64,000 nt of DNA, from positions 310,001 to 374,000 of the forward strand of contig CAMVCB010000005.1 of assembly GCA_947165895.1 (NCBI GenBank). Reading direction: 5' to 3'. The stretch's first letter is position 1; the number at the start of each line of letters is the position of its first letter. Both the position numbers and the translations under genes were made by a program. This document shows positions 17,556 through 26,568 of this stretch, one piece after another. The notes below the pieces were generated by a model. The model made no database searches. It was not told the DNA's origin and was given only the letters and a program-made list of their open reading frames with translations. This DNA comes from an uncultured Treponema sp. Lineage in GTDB: Bacteria > Spirochaetota > Spirochaetia > Treponematales > Treponemataceae.

Positions 17556-18463
17556 CAGTTTGTACCTCCTACATAATTTTCTTCTTTTGCCATCTTCTTG
17601 CGCAGCTTGGCTTCTGCATCATTGCTTCTTGTAATCCAGATGATTCCGAATACAGAAATCAAAGTGATGATAAGGCTGAAGGCTGCAGCAAGCGGCCAGT
17701 TTCGTGTTTTCTGAACCTGGTCAACAACAATGTTTCCCAGCATGTAAGAATCTTTTCCGCCGACCAGCAAAGGTACTGTGTAGGCGCCAAAAATCGGAAT
17801 GAAAGTAAAAATCAGGGCAGAAATAATTCCGCTCTTAATGCCTGGAATCAAAACCTTAATCATTGACTGGGCCTTTGTTGCTCCAAGGTCGCGGGCAGCT
17901 TCCAGAAGAGAAAAATCAAAGCGGTCAACGGCTGTAAAAATCGGAAGAATTGCGTATGGAATGTACATGTAAACTGAAACGAGAATTACCGCAGTCTGAT
18001 TGTACAAAAATGGCACGTATTCTTTGATTAAGTGCAGCTTCAAAAGAATCTGATTGAGCATTCCGTCGTTGTTCAAAATACTCATCCAGGCAAAAATGCG
18101 GATAAGGGAATTTGTCCAGAAAGGAATGATAATCAGAAAAAGCAGAATTGTCTGATGGCGGCTTCTTGCCATTGCATAGGCGCAGGGAAGGGAGACTAAA
18201 ATTGTAATCACTGTAGAAATTATGGTGATTTTCAGAGTCCTCATCACAATAATGCCGTATTCCGGCTTAAACATCTGATGGTAAGCCTTCAGTGAAAACT
18301 GCCAGTCAACGCCGCCGTAAACACCTTTTTTAAGAAAGCTGTATATAAAAATGATTACAAGGGGAGCAATAAAGAAAATGCAGAACCACAATCCCATCGG
18401 CCAGCCGTAGAAGACACCCAGACGGGCATCACGGCTTTCTTTAGTTATTTTCTTGTCTTTCAT
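17555..18463 (-). CDS. potB: Polyamine ABC transporter permease PotB
   Basis: First permease of the spermidine/putrescine importer. The six membrane segments include an opening GLWFCIFFIAPLVIIFIYSF. The EAA loop is EAARDLGATKAQSMIKVLIPG. The 302-residue length is normal. The gene starts 4 bases after potA stops and overlaps potC by one base, so potABC are tightly coupled. Confidence 0.94.
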   Translation of the reverse strand: MKDKKITKESRDARLGVFYGWPMGLWFCIFFIAPLVIIFIYSFLKKGVYGGVDWQFSLKAYHQMFKPEYGIIVMRTLKITIISTVITILVSLPCAYAMARSRHQTILLFLIIIPFWTNSLIRIFAWMSILNNDGMLNQILLKLHLIKEYVPFLYNQTAVILVSVYMYIPYAILPIFTAVDRFDFSLLEAARDLGATKAQSMIKVLIPGIKSGIISALIFTFIPIFGAYTVPLLVGGKDSYMLGNIVVDQVQKTRNWPLAAAFSLIITLISVFGIIWITRSNDAEAKLRKKMAKEENYVGGTN

Positions 18464-18467
18464 CAGC

Positions 18468-19658
18468 TTACTTCTCTATGTCTTCAACAATGTAAGCGTC
18501 TTCTGCTGACCAGCTTACATATACCTTGTCTTTCCACTGAATTACAGGGCCGTCATCCATGTAGTCTGTGTGCTGCTTGAAAACCTTGATGATTTTGCCG
18601 GTTTCAAGGCGTACATAGAATTTTGACTGGAAACCAGAGTAAATCGGCTCTTCAACAATTCCGCTGAATACGTTGATGTCTGTGCGTCCACCGGTAGAAG
18701 GCGGCTCAAGGGTAATTCGGATTTTTTCAGGGCGGATTGTAAAGGCAACCTTCTGCCCTCTGTCTGTTTTTTCGTAATCAGTTACCTGCATGTAGCGGTC
18801 AAGGGCAGTTTCTGCAGCTGTGTCAGTTGCAAGAGGAGCCTGCTTTCCAAGTTCAGGTACAGAAAGAGTAGCCATAAATTCATCTTCACCCTTAATTGAT
18901 TTGTGAGGAACGCAGTCAACAACTTCTGCATCAAAAAGGTTTGTTTCACCGATGAACTGGGCAACAAACTGAGTTGCAGGGCTTTCGTAAATTTCAAAAG
19001 GAGTTCCAATCTGGAGTACGTGACCCTGGTTCATAACTGCAATGCGGTCAGAAACAGAAAGAGCTTCGCTCTGATCGTGGGTAACGTAGATAAAGGTAAT
19101 TCCAATCTGGTCGTGAATGCGGTCAAGGTCAATCAGAAGATTGGCACGCAGCTTTGCATCCAGAGCAGAAAGCGGCTCATCAAGAAGAAGAACCTTTGGT
19201 TCATTGATGAGGGCGCGGGCAATTGCAACACGCTGCTTCTGTCCGCCAGAAAGCTGATTTGGCTTTTTATGGATATGCTGGTCAAGCTGAACCAGATGAA
19301 CATATTCGCGGACTTTTTTGTCAATTTCGTCTTTTGGAAGTTTCTTCAGACGTAACGGGAAAGCAACGTTGTCATAAACGCTCATATGAGGAAAGAGTGC
19401 ATAAGTCTGGAAAACTGTGTTTGAAGGTCTTTTATCAGGTGACAGCGGAATGACGTTTTTATCATCAAATAGAACTACACCATCATCAGGGAATTCAAAA
19501 CCTGCGATAATGCGGAGAAGAGTAGTTTTTCCGCATCCAGAAGGGCCGAGCAGCGAGAAGAACTCGCCCGGCTTAATAACAAAATTGATGTCGTCCAGCG
19601 CAACAAAATCACCGAAGTGCTTTGATACGTGGTCGATGGTAACCTGACTTCCTTTCAA
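18468..19658 (-). CDS. potA: Polyamine ABC transporter ATP-binding protein PotA
   Basis: ATPase driving polyamine uptake. Walker A is GPSGCGKT at 38-45. The signature is LSGGQKQRVAIARAL, Walker B is VLLLDEPLSALD and the switch His is in YVTHDQ. A C-terminal TOBE domain contains FTIRPEKIRI. The TOBE region has an insert of about 45 residues (near 250-295), bringing the length to 396. The start is TTG with AAGGGG upstream. It is the first gene of potABCD. Confidence 0.94.
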   Translation of the reverse strand: MKGSQVTIDHVSKHFGDFVALDDINFVIKPGEFFSLLGPSGCGKTTLLRIIAGFEFPDDGVVLFDDKNVIPLSPDKRPSNTVFQTYALFPHMSVYDNVAFPLRLKKLPKDEIDKKVREYVHLVQLDQHIHKKPNQLSGGQKQRVAIARALINEPKVLLLDEPLSALDAKLRANLLIDLDRIHDQIGITFIYVTHDQSEALSVSDRIAVMNQGHVLQIGTPFEIYESPATQFVAQFIGETNLFDAEVVDCVPHKSIKGEDEFMATLSVPELGKQAPLATDTAAETALDRYMQVTDYEKTDRGQKVAFTIRPEKIRITLEPPSTGGRTDINVFSGIVEEPIYSGFQSKFYVRLETGKIIKVFKQHTDYMDDGPVIQWKDKVYVSWSAEDAYIVEDIEK

Positions 19659-19684
19659 CTCAAGTACCCCTTAGAAAAAAATAG

Positions 19685-19723
19685 CCGTCCATACGAACGG
19701 GCATCAAAAAAAGTTTTTTTTGA
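19685..19723 (-). promoter_or_regulatory. Structured potA leader
   Basis: In the untranslated leader of potABCD, a TCAAAAAAA/TTTTTTTGA inverted repeat is followed by a weak hairpin (CCGT...ACGG). Seven T then end shortly before the AAGGGG ribosome site. The layout resembles an attenuator but the second stem is only 4-5 bp. Confidence 0.3.
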
Positions 19724-19758
19724 GCTGCTGCAAAAAGCATCAGCCGGTAATGTTTACC

Positions 19759-19787
19759 ATAATATATATATTGGGTTTTAGCAACAA
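19759..19787 (-). promoter_or_regulatory. Promoter of potABCD
   Basis: On the minus strand TTGTTG, 17 bases and TATTAT. This would give a leader of about 95 bases before the TTG start of potA. The AT-rich surroundings allow other -10 choices. Confidence 0.5.
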
Positions 19788-19878
19788 GTTTTGGAAAAAA
19801 TGAGGTAAATGTTTGCCTAAACTTTCCTTAATAAATAACCGATAATTATATGTCGGAATTTATTTAAAAGGTGCGCCT

Positions 19879-22425
19879 ATGAAAGAAAATAATAATCAGC
19901 TGGATTACGGACAGTTTGTAACAAAGGACGGAAAGGTTTCTCCTAAAATCAATAGTATCAGGCTTAAAAACCGCTCGCTTCTCTCTTCTGAAGCAGATAT
20001 TCACCTGGCAGGAAGCGTAGTTACCCGCACAGAACTTTCCGACGCAGAAATCAGACAGAATAAAAAGAAGGTGGAAAAGCGCCGCAGAAAACGGGTTGCT
20101 GCCATCACAAAAAATATCAGACGTTCACAAAAGGTTGCAAAACGCATTGAAGCCTTGAATCTGAAAAATCAGAAGGCCGCAAATAAGGTTGCCAGAATTG
20201 CCACTAAAAAAGAGGCAAAAGCAAGGCAGAAGGCCATTAATAAAAGCCTTGGCAGCAACAGATTTTCAATCGGCGTAAAGCTTATTTCTATTATATCTGC
20301 CCTGGTAATCATCTCTCTGGGACTGATTACCTTCCTGGTTTCAATGTTCGTTTCCGGCGATGCAAAAATCAGTGCGGAAGACAATAACCTTACAATTAAC
20401 AGCCGCACTTCCGCAGATACAGAAAACCGCCTTAAATCCGTAATGTCAAATGTCGGAATGTTTTTCGATCTGCTTGAAGGCTCGGATGGAGACCTGGAGC
20501 TTGCAAGAAACTCGGCCCTCTTTTTCCGCAGAAATCAGGATATTGCGGCTGTGATTTTGCCGGAAGAAAACTGGATTTACACAAACAAGGCCTTTTTCCT
20601 TAAAAATGAACTGGAAGAAAATCTCCTTGAAGGTTATGCAGATTTTGAAAGGGAAGCGGTTGAACTTTCGGCCCGGGGCTCATATGTCCTTAAAAATGCC
20701 TCATCCGTCTTTTCCATTCCTATGCTTTCCCTTTTCTTCCCGATTTCAATCGGCGGGGTGCCAAAAAGCGTAATCGTAATTTATTCAACCGAAGCTCTGT
20801 CTGAAAGCTTTGGAACAGGTTCAATCAGCCTTTCCTTCTTTGTAAACAGCGCGGGCGAAGTTCTGATTCACCCGGATTTGGATTTGATGATGAATGACGC
20901 AAATTTGAGTGAAAGCTTCATTGTTAACCGCATGAAGGAAAGCACCAGCAATAACGGACAGATTACCTTCCTGCAGACTGAAGGTGATGAAGCAGGTAAC
21001 GAGCTCGAATCCGAATATATCGGTGCCTTCCACAAGATTTTTAACGGAAGCGGTGCTGTAATCACTGTTGTAAAAACTTCCGTAATCCTTGAGGCTGTAA
21101 ACGCAACCACAAGAAGAAATATTTATCTTACTGTGGCAATCCTTTCTCTTGCCATTCTGATAATTTATGCCTTTGCAAAATCTCTTAGCAGTCCTCTTAA
21201 AACCCTTACAGCGGTTGCAAATGAAATCAACAAGGCAAACTTTAATACTGAACTTTTTGAAGAGCTGAATACAAACCGCAGGGATGAAATCGGCGTTCTT
21301 ATTCAGTCAACAAAACAGGAACGGGAGATTCTGAACACCTTTACAAAGCTTACCAACAAGGGTGTAACCGATGCTATCGTCCTTAAAAAAATCGACTTTG
21401 AACCTCATCTTAAGGATATTTCGATTTTCTTCAGCGATATCCGCGGTTTTACGGCAATTTCAGACGGATTTAAGAACCGCTTTGGTGAGGAATCTGCCGC
21501 CGAAATTATAGGATTTTTGAACGACTACATGAGCCGCATGGTAACCTGTATTACAAATACCGGCGGTGTAGTTGATAAATTTGAAGGGGACGCAATTATG
21601 GCCTGCTGGGGCGTCCTGCGTAATGATGACCTTGACTGCGAGCTTTCTCTTGAAGACCACATCGGAAAAATCCAGCGTAAGACAAACCGCATTCTTTCTG
21701 ATGAAGAAAAGGCAGAATTGATTGCGAAGCGTGAGGAATTTGAAAAAAATCATGCCCAGCATGTTATGGACGATGCAATCAGTGCAATTACCGCCTCTGT
21801 TGCAATGCGCTACTCTCTGATGAAGTACAACAAGGATGCAGAAGCCTTTACAAAGGCTCATGAAGGGGAACCTCTTGCCAAGTATAAGCCTCACATCAGA
21901 ATCGGTTCGGGCATAAATACAGGCCGTGCAACTGTTGGCTTTATGGGGTCTTATGACAAAATGGAATTTACTTCAATTGGTGATGCCGTAAACTTTGCAA
22001 GCCGAACAGAGGCAAGTAACAAGCCTTGCGGAACCGACCTTTTGATTACGGAAGATACTTATAATCTTTTGAAGAGCCGTTATATCCGCTGTACAGAAAA
22101 TAATTTTACGATTGCGGAAGAAGATTTACCTTACGAAATTCATGTAGAGCAGATTCCTGTAGAGTTTGAGGTAAAGGGAAAGGGGGCCCAGCATTTCTAT
22201 GCAGTAGTTAATCTTCCTAATTTTAATATAGAAGAATTCTTTAAAAAAGCTGACCCGTCATTTGAAGTTGATAAGGACTGTATTAAGGCCGTTGGTCCTG
22301 AAGGTCCGAAAGACATTCATGCACTCAGAGCCATGCTTGGAATTCCTGAGCCGGATTTTGAAGGAGTAAACCTTGATGAAGAAGAAAACAAGATTCAAGT
22401 CAAAGGGCAAAGCTCTGGCTCGTGA
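19879..22425 (+). CDS. Membrane-bound class III adenylate cyclase with extracytoplasmic sensor
   Basis: Makes cAMP from ATP. The 848 residues comprise a highly basic, probably coiled-coil cytoplasmic N terminus (1-130), membrane segment 1 (about 134-157), and a periplasmic Cache-like sensor (160-410). Membrane segment 2 (413-432), a HAMP-like linker and a class III cyclase domain (about 505-790) follow. Metal-binding Asp residues are in FFSDIRGFT and FEGDAIMACWG. Adenine selection by Lys (VDKFEGD) and Asp (SIGDAVNFASR) points to adenylate rather than guanylate activity. An insert of about 60 residues splits the catalytic domain. It heads an operon and overlaps the FecR gene. It resembles treponemal TP0485 from memory. 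Confidence 0.88.
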   Translation: MKENNNQLDYGQFVTKDGKVSPKINSIRLKNRSLLSSEADIHLAGSVVTRTELSDAEIRQNKKKVEKRRRKRVAAITKNIRRSQKVAKRIEALNLKNQKAANKVARIATKKEAKARQKAINKSLGSNRFSIGVKLISIISALVIISLGLITFLVSMFVSGDAKISAEDNNLTINSRTSADTENRLKSVMSNVGMFFDLLEGSDGDLELARNSALFFRRNQDIAAVILPEENWIYTNKAFFLKNELEENLLEGYADFEREAVELSARGSYVLKNASSVFSIPMLSLFFPISIGGVPKSVIVIYSTEALSESFGTGSISLSFFVNSAGEVLIHPDLDLMMNDANLSESFIVNRMKESTSNNGQITFLQTEGDEAGNELESEYIGAFHKIFNGSGAVITVVKTSVILEAVNATTRRNIYLTVAILSLAILIIYAFAKSLSSPLKTLTAVANEINKANFNTELFEELNTNRRDEIGVLIQSTKQEREILNTFTKLTNKGVTDAIVLKKIDFEPHLKDISIFFSDIRGFTAISDGFKNRFGEESAAEIIGFLNDYMSRMVTCITNTGGVVDKFEGDAIMACWGVLRNDDLDCELSLEDHIGKIQRKTNRILSDEEKAELIAKREEFEKNHAQHVMDDAISAITASVAMRYSLMKYNKDAEAFTKAHEGEPLAKYKPHIRIGSGINTGRATVGFMGSYDKMEFTSIGDAVNFASRTEASNKPCGTDLLITEDTYNLLKSRYIRCTENNFTIAEEDLPYEIHVEQIPVEFEVKGKGAQHFYAVVNLPNFNIEEFFKKADPSFEVDKDCIKAVGPEGPKDIHALRAMLGIPEPDFEGVNLDEEENKIQVKGQSSGS

Positions 22426-25222
22426 TTTTCTGGTTGCGGCCGCCTGTCTTTCTGTTTTTGCGGCAAGCATCTGGCTCTTCTGGAATGATTTAAATAAGAC
22501 CTCAACCCGAAGCGATAAGGATGCTATCGCTACTATTACTTTTAAATACAAGGTAGCCCAGCGCAAGTTTACCGACCGTGTTGTCTGGGAAAGACTGCAG
22601 CAGAATTCTCCTCTTTATGATGAAGATACAATCCGAACTTCAGATTTGTCGACAGCTACAATCACCTTTAACGGCGGTGAAGTTCTTGCCGTCCATGAAA
22701 ACACCATGGTTCAGATTTTTAAATCCAGCGACGGAAGCCTGCGCCTTAGTGTAGGGGACGGTGGAGTTGAGGTTGATACTTCGGATTCTAAGGCTTCTTC
22801 AATGGAAATTGAAATGAAGGACGGAAGCCTTGTAAATCTTGAGGCGGGAAGCCGACTTAGCGCAAGCTCTGCTTCTGACGGCGAATCCAGTTTTCAGCTG
22901 GCAAGCGGAAGCGGTCTTGTTGCGGGGCAGGTTCCACTTTCTGCAGGGCAGACTGTAAAGGTGGAAAATGGTCTGGTTCAGAAAGTTCCTCTTTCCGTAA
23001 CGTCTATTTCAAACGACCTTTGGATTCTGAACAGCGAAAAAACGCCTGCTCCCGTTCATCTTGAATGGCATGCAGAAGAAGCTTCATCCTCGGGAAAATT
23101 TGTAGTCCAGACCTCGCGTTCCAAAGATTTTGATAAAATTGATTCTGAAATCCAGGTTCAGAATTTAAATTACGCCGATATTCCTGTTACTGAAGGAAAT
23201 TTTTACTGGCGGGTATTTGAAGAATATGAGCCTGAAAAGATGGTAAGCGGAAAAATCCACATGAGTAATTTAGTTGAGCCGGAGCTGCTTTCTCCTGCGG
23301 ATAATGCTGTCTATAAATATAGAAAAACTCTGCCTCAGCTTTCTTTCAGCTGGGAAGAAAGTCCTCTTGCCCAGTATTATCGCCTTGAAGTTTCTTCCAG
23401 CCCGGATTTTTCTGCTGTCGAGCTTTCAAAAGATGTACAGGGCTTAAGCTATTCGGCCTCGGAGTTGAAAGAAGGTAATTACTTCTGGCGGGTTACCCCT
23501 TACTATAATCTTAATAATACAGGTTTTAAGGGCTCTTCCCGTCTTGCAGCCTTTACAATCCAGAAGGCTGAAATCCTTACAAAACCTGTAACAGTAAGTC
23601 CTGCTGACAATGCAAATCTTTTTTACGTTTCAAAAGAGCTTAATACAAACTTCCGCTGGCAGAAGGAGGACGTAGAAGCTCAATACGAACTGCTTCTTTC
23701 TGATACAGAGGATTTTTCATCAATTATTTATTCTGAGTCCACAAGTCAGAACAGAATTCAAAAGGATTTTACTCCTGAAAATCTGCCTGCAGGAAGCTAC
23801 TGGTGGAAGGTTTGCCGTAAGGCTTTGCCGGAGCAGGAGCTTGAAGAAGAATGGTCTGATGTTAAGACTTTTAACGTTGCCTTTTATTCTCCTAAGAAAA
23901 CCCGAATCCTTTATCCGCCGGATAATTTTTATACAGACACAGAAAATCTTCTGCTTACAGGCTTCAGCTGGAAGGCTGGTGATGAGCTTGATTTGAAAAA
24001 AGCAGATGACAGCGAATACGGAATTCAGAGCCTGATTCAGTTCTCAAAAAGTCAGGATTTTTCTTCTATTGATTTGGAAAAGACAACAAGAGAAAATCAG
24101 ATTGAAAATATCAGTCTTGAGGGCGGAAAATACTACTGGCGTGTCGGACTAAGGGCAAGTGCTGCATCTGAACTTCACTTTACTCAGGTTCAGTCTCTTA
24201 CAGTCCTTAAAGAACTTGAGTCTGTAAAGGTGACTTCTCCTCTTCCGTCCCAGACTGTGCTTGTATCACAGGCTCGTCCTCTTCGTATTGGCTGGCAGCC
24301 TTGTCAGGATGCTGATTATTATACTGTTAGGATTTTTAATAAGGCTGACGGAAGTCTTTTGCAGGAAAAATCCTTTGTAAAAGATAACTTTGCAGTCTTT
24401 AATACAGAAGACTTTTTGAAAGCTCCTTCCATGGAAATAAGCTGTTCTGTTCAGGCTTTTGCAAATGCCAGTGAATATGCGGCAGAAAGAAAAGGAAAAG
24501 AAAGCCTTGTTGATTTTGCAATAAGACAGCCGGATCCTGTAAAGCTTCTTCTGCCTGCTGCGGAAGGAAAAATCGCAGGACTGGACGCCCTTAGAAAACC
24601 TGTAGTCTTCAGCTGGCAGGAGGGAAGAGATCTTCCTCAAAAAAGCTTCTTTGTAATCCAGAAACTGCAGTCTTCAGCTGCTTATAAGGACTTCCATGTA
24701 ATTGAAAATCCGTCTAAGGAAATCAATCTTGAAGGACTCACAGCCGGAACTTACCGCTGGACTGTAAGGGCAAGCCTTGCTGACGGTACTTCTGTAAATG
24801 CGGCAGATTATAAGACTTTTTATGTGCTTCCTGTTCCAGAGCTTGAAAAACCTCTTTTGCAGGAACCTGAGAATGGCTTTATAATTAATACAGGCTTTCT
24901 TAAAAAGAACAGAACTCTTAAATTCAGATGGCAGGAAGTTCCCGATGCTACCGACTATACTTTCACTCTTTACAAAAAAGGCAGTGACGGAAGGCTTCTT
25001 CATGTTTCTACTATAAAAACCGGTAAAAATCCGGGCGTAAATTTCAGGGAGCTCAAGCTTCTGGATATAGGTGAGTTTGAATGGCAGGTAACGGCTTATT
25101 CAATCAACAAAAAGGGATTTGAGGAACAGCACAGTAAGGCGGCAAGCGGAAGCTTTGTAATTGACATTCAGCTTCCAAAAAGCGTTAATGTAAAGAATCC
25201 GGGAGAAATCTTCATTGAATAA
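22376..25222 (+). CDS. FecR-domain membrane protein with fibronectin-like repeats
   Basis: A membrane-anchored extracytoplasmic protein of about 948 residues. After a basic start comes one membrane segment (near 14-34), then a FecR domain. This shows DTIRTSDLSTATITFNGG, VHENTMVQI and the LEAGSRLSA repeat-like beta strands. Several repeats of about 90-100 residues follow, each ending with a Y-W-R motif such as EGNFYWRVFE, EGNYFWRVTP, GKYYWRVGL and GTYRWTVRA. These look like fibronectin type III-like modules. The start overlaps the cyclase gene by 50 bases, with AAGGAG upstream of the ATG. Known FecR domains sense or bind envelope ligands. Here the pairing with a cyclase suggests an envelope signal feeding cAMP. 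Confidence 0.8.
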   Translation: MKKKTRFKSKGKALARDFLVAAACLSVFAASIWLFWNDLNKTSTRSDKDAIATITFKYKVAQRKFTDRVVWERLQQNSPLYDEDTIRTSDLSTATITFNGGEVLAVHENTMVQIFKSSDGSLRLSVGDGGVEVDTSDSKASSMEIEMKDGSLVNLEAGSRLSASSASDGESSFQLASGSGLVAGQVPLSAGQTVKVENGLVQKVPLSVTSISNDLWILNSEKTPAPVHLEWHAEEASSSGKFVVQTSRSKDFDKIDSEIQVQNLNYADIPVTEGNFYWRVFEEYEPEKMVSGKIHMSNLVEPELLSPADNAVYKYRKTLPQLSFSWEESPLAQYYRLEVSSSPDFSAVELSKDVQGLSYSASELKEGNYFWRVTPYYNLNNTGFKGSSRLAAFTIQKAEILTKPVTVSPADNANLFYVSKELNTNFRWQKEDVEAQYELLLSDTEDFSSIIYSESTSQNRIQKDFTPENLPAGSYWWKVCRKALPEQELEEEWSDVKTFNVAFYSPKKTRILYPPDNFYTDTENLLLTGFSWKAGDELDLKKADDSEYGIQSLIQFSKSQDFSSIDLEKTTRENQIENISLEGGKYYWRVGLRASAASELHFTQVQSLTVLKELESVKVTSPLPSQTVLVSQARPLRIGWQPCQDADYYTVRIFNKADGSLLQEKSFVKDNFAVFNTEDFLKAPSMEISCSVQAFANASEYAAERKGKESLVDFAIRQPDPVKLLLPAAEGKIAGLDALRKPVVFSWQEGRDLPQKSFFVIQKLQSSAAYKDFHVIENPSKEINLEGLTAGTYRWTVRASLADGTSVNAADYKTFYVLPVPELEKPLLQEPENGFIINTGFLKKNRTLKFRWQEVPDATDYTFTLYKKGSDGRLLHVSTIKTGKNPGVNFRELKLLDIGEFEWQVTAYSINKKGFEEQHSKAASGSFVIDIQLPKSVNVKNPGEIFIE

Positions 25223-26099
25223 AATTAGAACTTTCCTCTGTCTTTTTATCTTTCTTCCATTTTCTCTTTTTGCGGCTGAACGCCTTGAATGGTCAGCCGA
25301 TGAAAACGTTTTTGAATATAAGGTTGAGGTAAAAAATAAAGCAAGTGGGGAAGTTAAATCCTATACTACACAGGAAAATTTTATTGACCTTGCAGAAGCA
25401 AGCGGTGACTATGAATTCCGCGTAAAAGCTCTTGATATGCTTGGCCGCGAGAGTGCAGTAAGTGAATGGCAGAGCTTTAAGATTTCCAGGGCGCTTACAC
25501 CTGTCCTTACAGGCATGCCCCCTGCCAGCTGGAAGCTTCCCGAATCCAGCGCAGAGCTGGCAGTAATTCCTGTCAGCATTCAGAACGTAAGTCCGCGTAC
25601 CAGAGTTCAGCTTATAAATCAGCAGACAAAAGAGGTCGTTGAAGGCCAGCTTGTGCTTGAGTCTTCAGCCGGAATTGCCTCTGCAAGCGGAATTAAGGTT
25701 CCCCAGCTAAAAAGCGGGGAGTGGAAAATAAGCATCAGGGATCCCAGCGGACGTTCTGCAGAAAGCGGCATAATAAAGATTGAAAGTCAGAAGGAAGAAA
25801 GACTGAAAAAAGAAGCCCTTGCTAAGGCCGAGGAAGAAAAGGCTGCGGCAAAAAAAACTGAGCTGGCGGCGGCGCTGCTTGCCGGTGCCGGGACTGGTAC
25901 TGCCGGGGCCGGAGCTATGGCTGCATGGGACGGAAGCCTTGTCTCTGGTTCAGGAAGCAGTTCTGCTTCTCCAGACCTTACACCAAAAGGGGCTGAAGAC
26001 AGCTCCGGCAGTAAAATCTTTGCTTCAAATGCCCAGAAAATCAGGATTGAAAAACAGATTGCAAAACGGGTCAGAGGCTATCAGAAAAAAAGCCGCTGA
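25215..26099 (+). CDS. Secreted fibronectin-type-III-like protein, FecR partner
   Basis: A 294-residue exported protein with signal peptide (1-20, ending LFAAERL). Residues 22-95 form one Fn3-like module (ERLEWSADENVFEYKVEV to VSEWQSFKI), like those of the preceding protein. A second beta domain covers about 100-195. A Lys/Glu/Ala helix, a Gly/Ala/Thr-rich low-complexity segment and a basic C terminus (KRVRGYQKKSR) follow. It overlaps the FecR gene by 8 bases, so the two are coupled. In T. pallidum a protein at the equivalent position (TP0483) has been reported to bind fibronectin. The equivalence is my recollection and is not tested. Confidence 0.65.
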   Translation: MNKIRTFLCLFIFLPFSLFAAERLEWSADENVFEYKVEVKNKASGEVKSYTTQENFIDLAEASGDYEFRVKALDMLGRESAVSEWQSFKISRALTPVLTGMPPASWKLPESSAELAVIPVSIQNVSPRTRVQLINQQTKEVVEGQLVLESSAGIASASGIKVPQLKSGEWKISIRDPSGRSAESGIIKIESQKEERLKKEALAKAEEEKAAAKKTELAAALLAGAGTGTAGAGAMAAWDGSLVSGSGSSSASPDLTPKGAEDSSGSKIFASNAQKIRIEKQIAKRVRGYQKKSR

Positions 26100-26137
26100 T
26101 TGTGTAAAATATTCCGATAAATTAGTAAAGAGGTTTT

Positions 26138-26563
26138 ATGATAATGAAAAAAATGAGCCGTAGGATGACAACAAAGCGAATTCTGGATAATCTTCCAGGC
26201 GGAGTTCTTGTTTACAAGGCTGACAGAGATAATGAGCAGATTCTTTATGCCAACAAGGAAATCATTACCCTTTTTGACTGTGAAGATTATGATGATTTTT
26301 ACAACTATGTGAACGGAACTTTTAAGGGTTTTGTTCACCCGGACGATTATCAGCGTGTTCAGGACACAATCTGGGATCACATTGATAATAACTTTTTGAA
26401 CCGTGACTATGTAATCTACCGCATAATAACAAAAAAAGGCATCATAAAAGAAGTTGATGATCTGGGACGACTTGTAATTGATAAAAAGTACGGCGACCTT
26501 TTCTATGTATTTTTGCATGACCTTGGTCAGAAAATGCGCACTGTTATGAATTCAAGTCTGTAG
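26138..26563 (+). CDS. Stand-alone PAS-domain protein
   Basis: A 141-residue cytoplasmic protein that is almost entirely one PAS fold. LDNLPGGVLVYKADRDNEQILYANKEIITLF is the strand-helix start of the domain, GFVHPDDYQRVQDTIW is the typical central helix, and FYVFLHDLGQK ends it. There is no output domain, so it would act by binding a partner or ligand, plausibly the cyclase or a kinase elsewhere. GAGG lies 5 bases upstream of the ATG. It sits between the envelope genes of the cyclase operon and is probably co-transcribed. Confidence 0.82.
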   Translation: MIMKKMSRRMTTKRILDNLPGGVLVYKADRDNEQILYANKEIITLFDCEDYDDFYNYVNGTFKGFVHPDDYQRVQDTIWDHIDNNFLNRDYVIYRIITKKGIIKEVDDLGRLVIDKKYGDLFYVFLHDLGQKMRTVMNSSL

Positions 26564-26568
26564 GCTTT

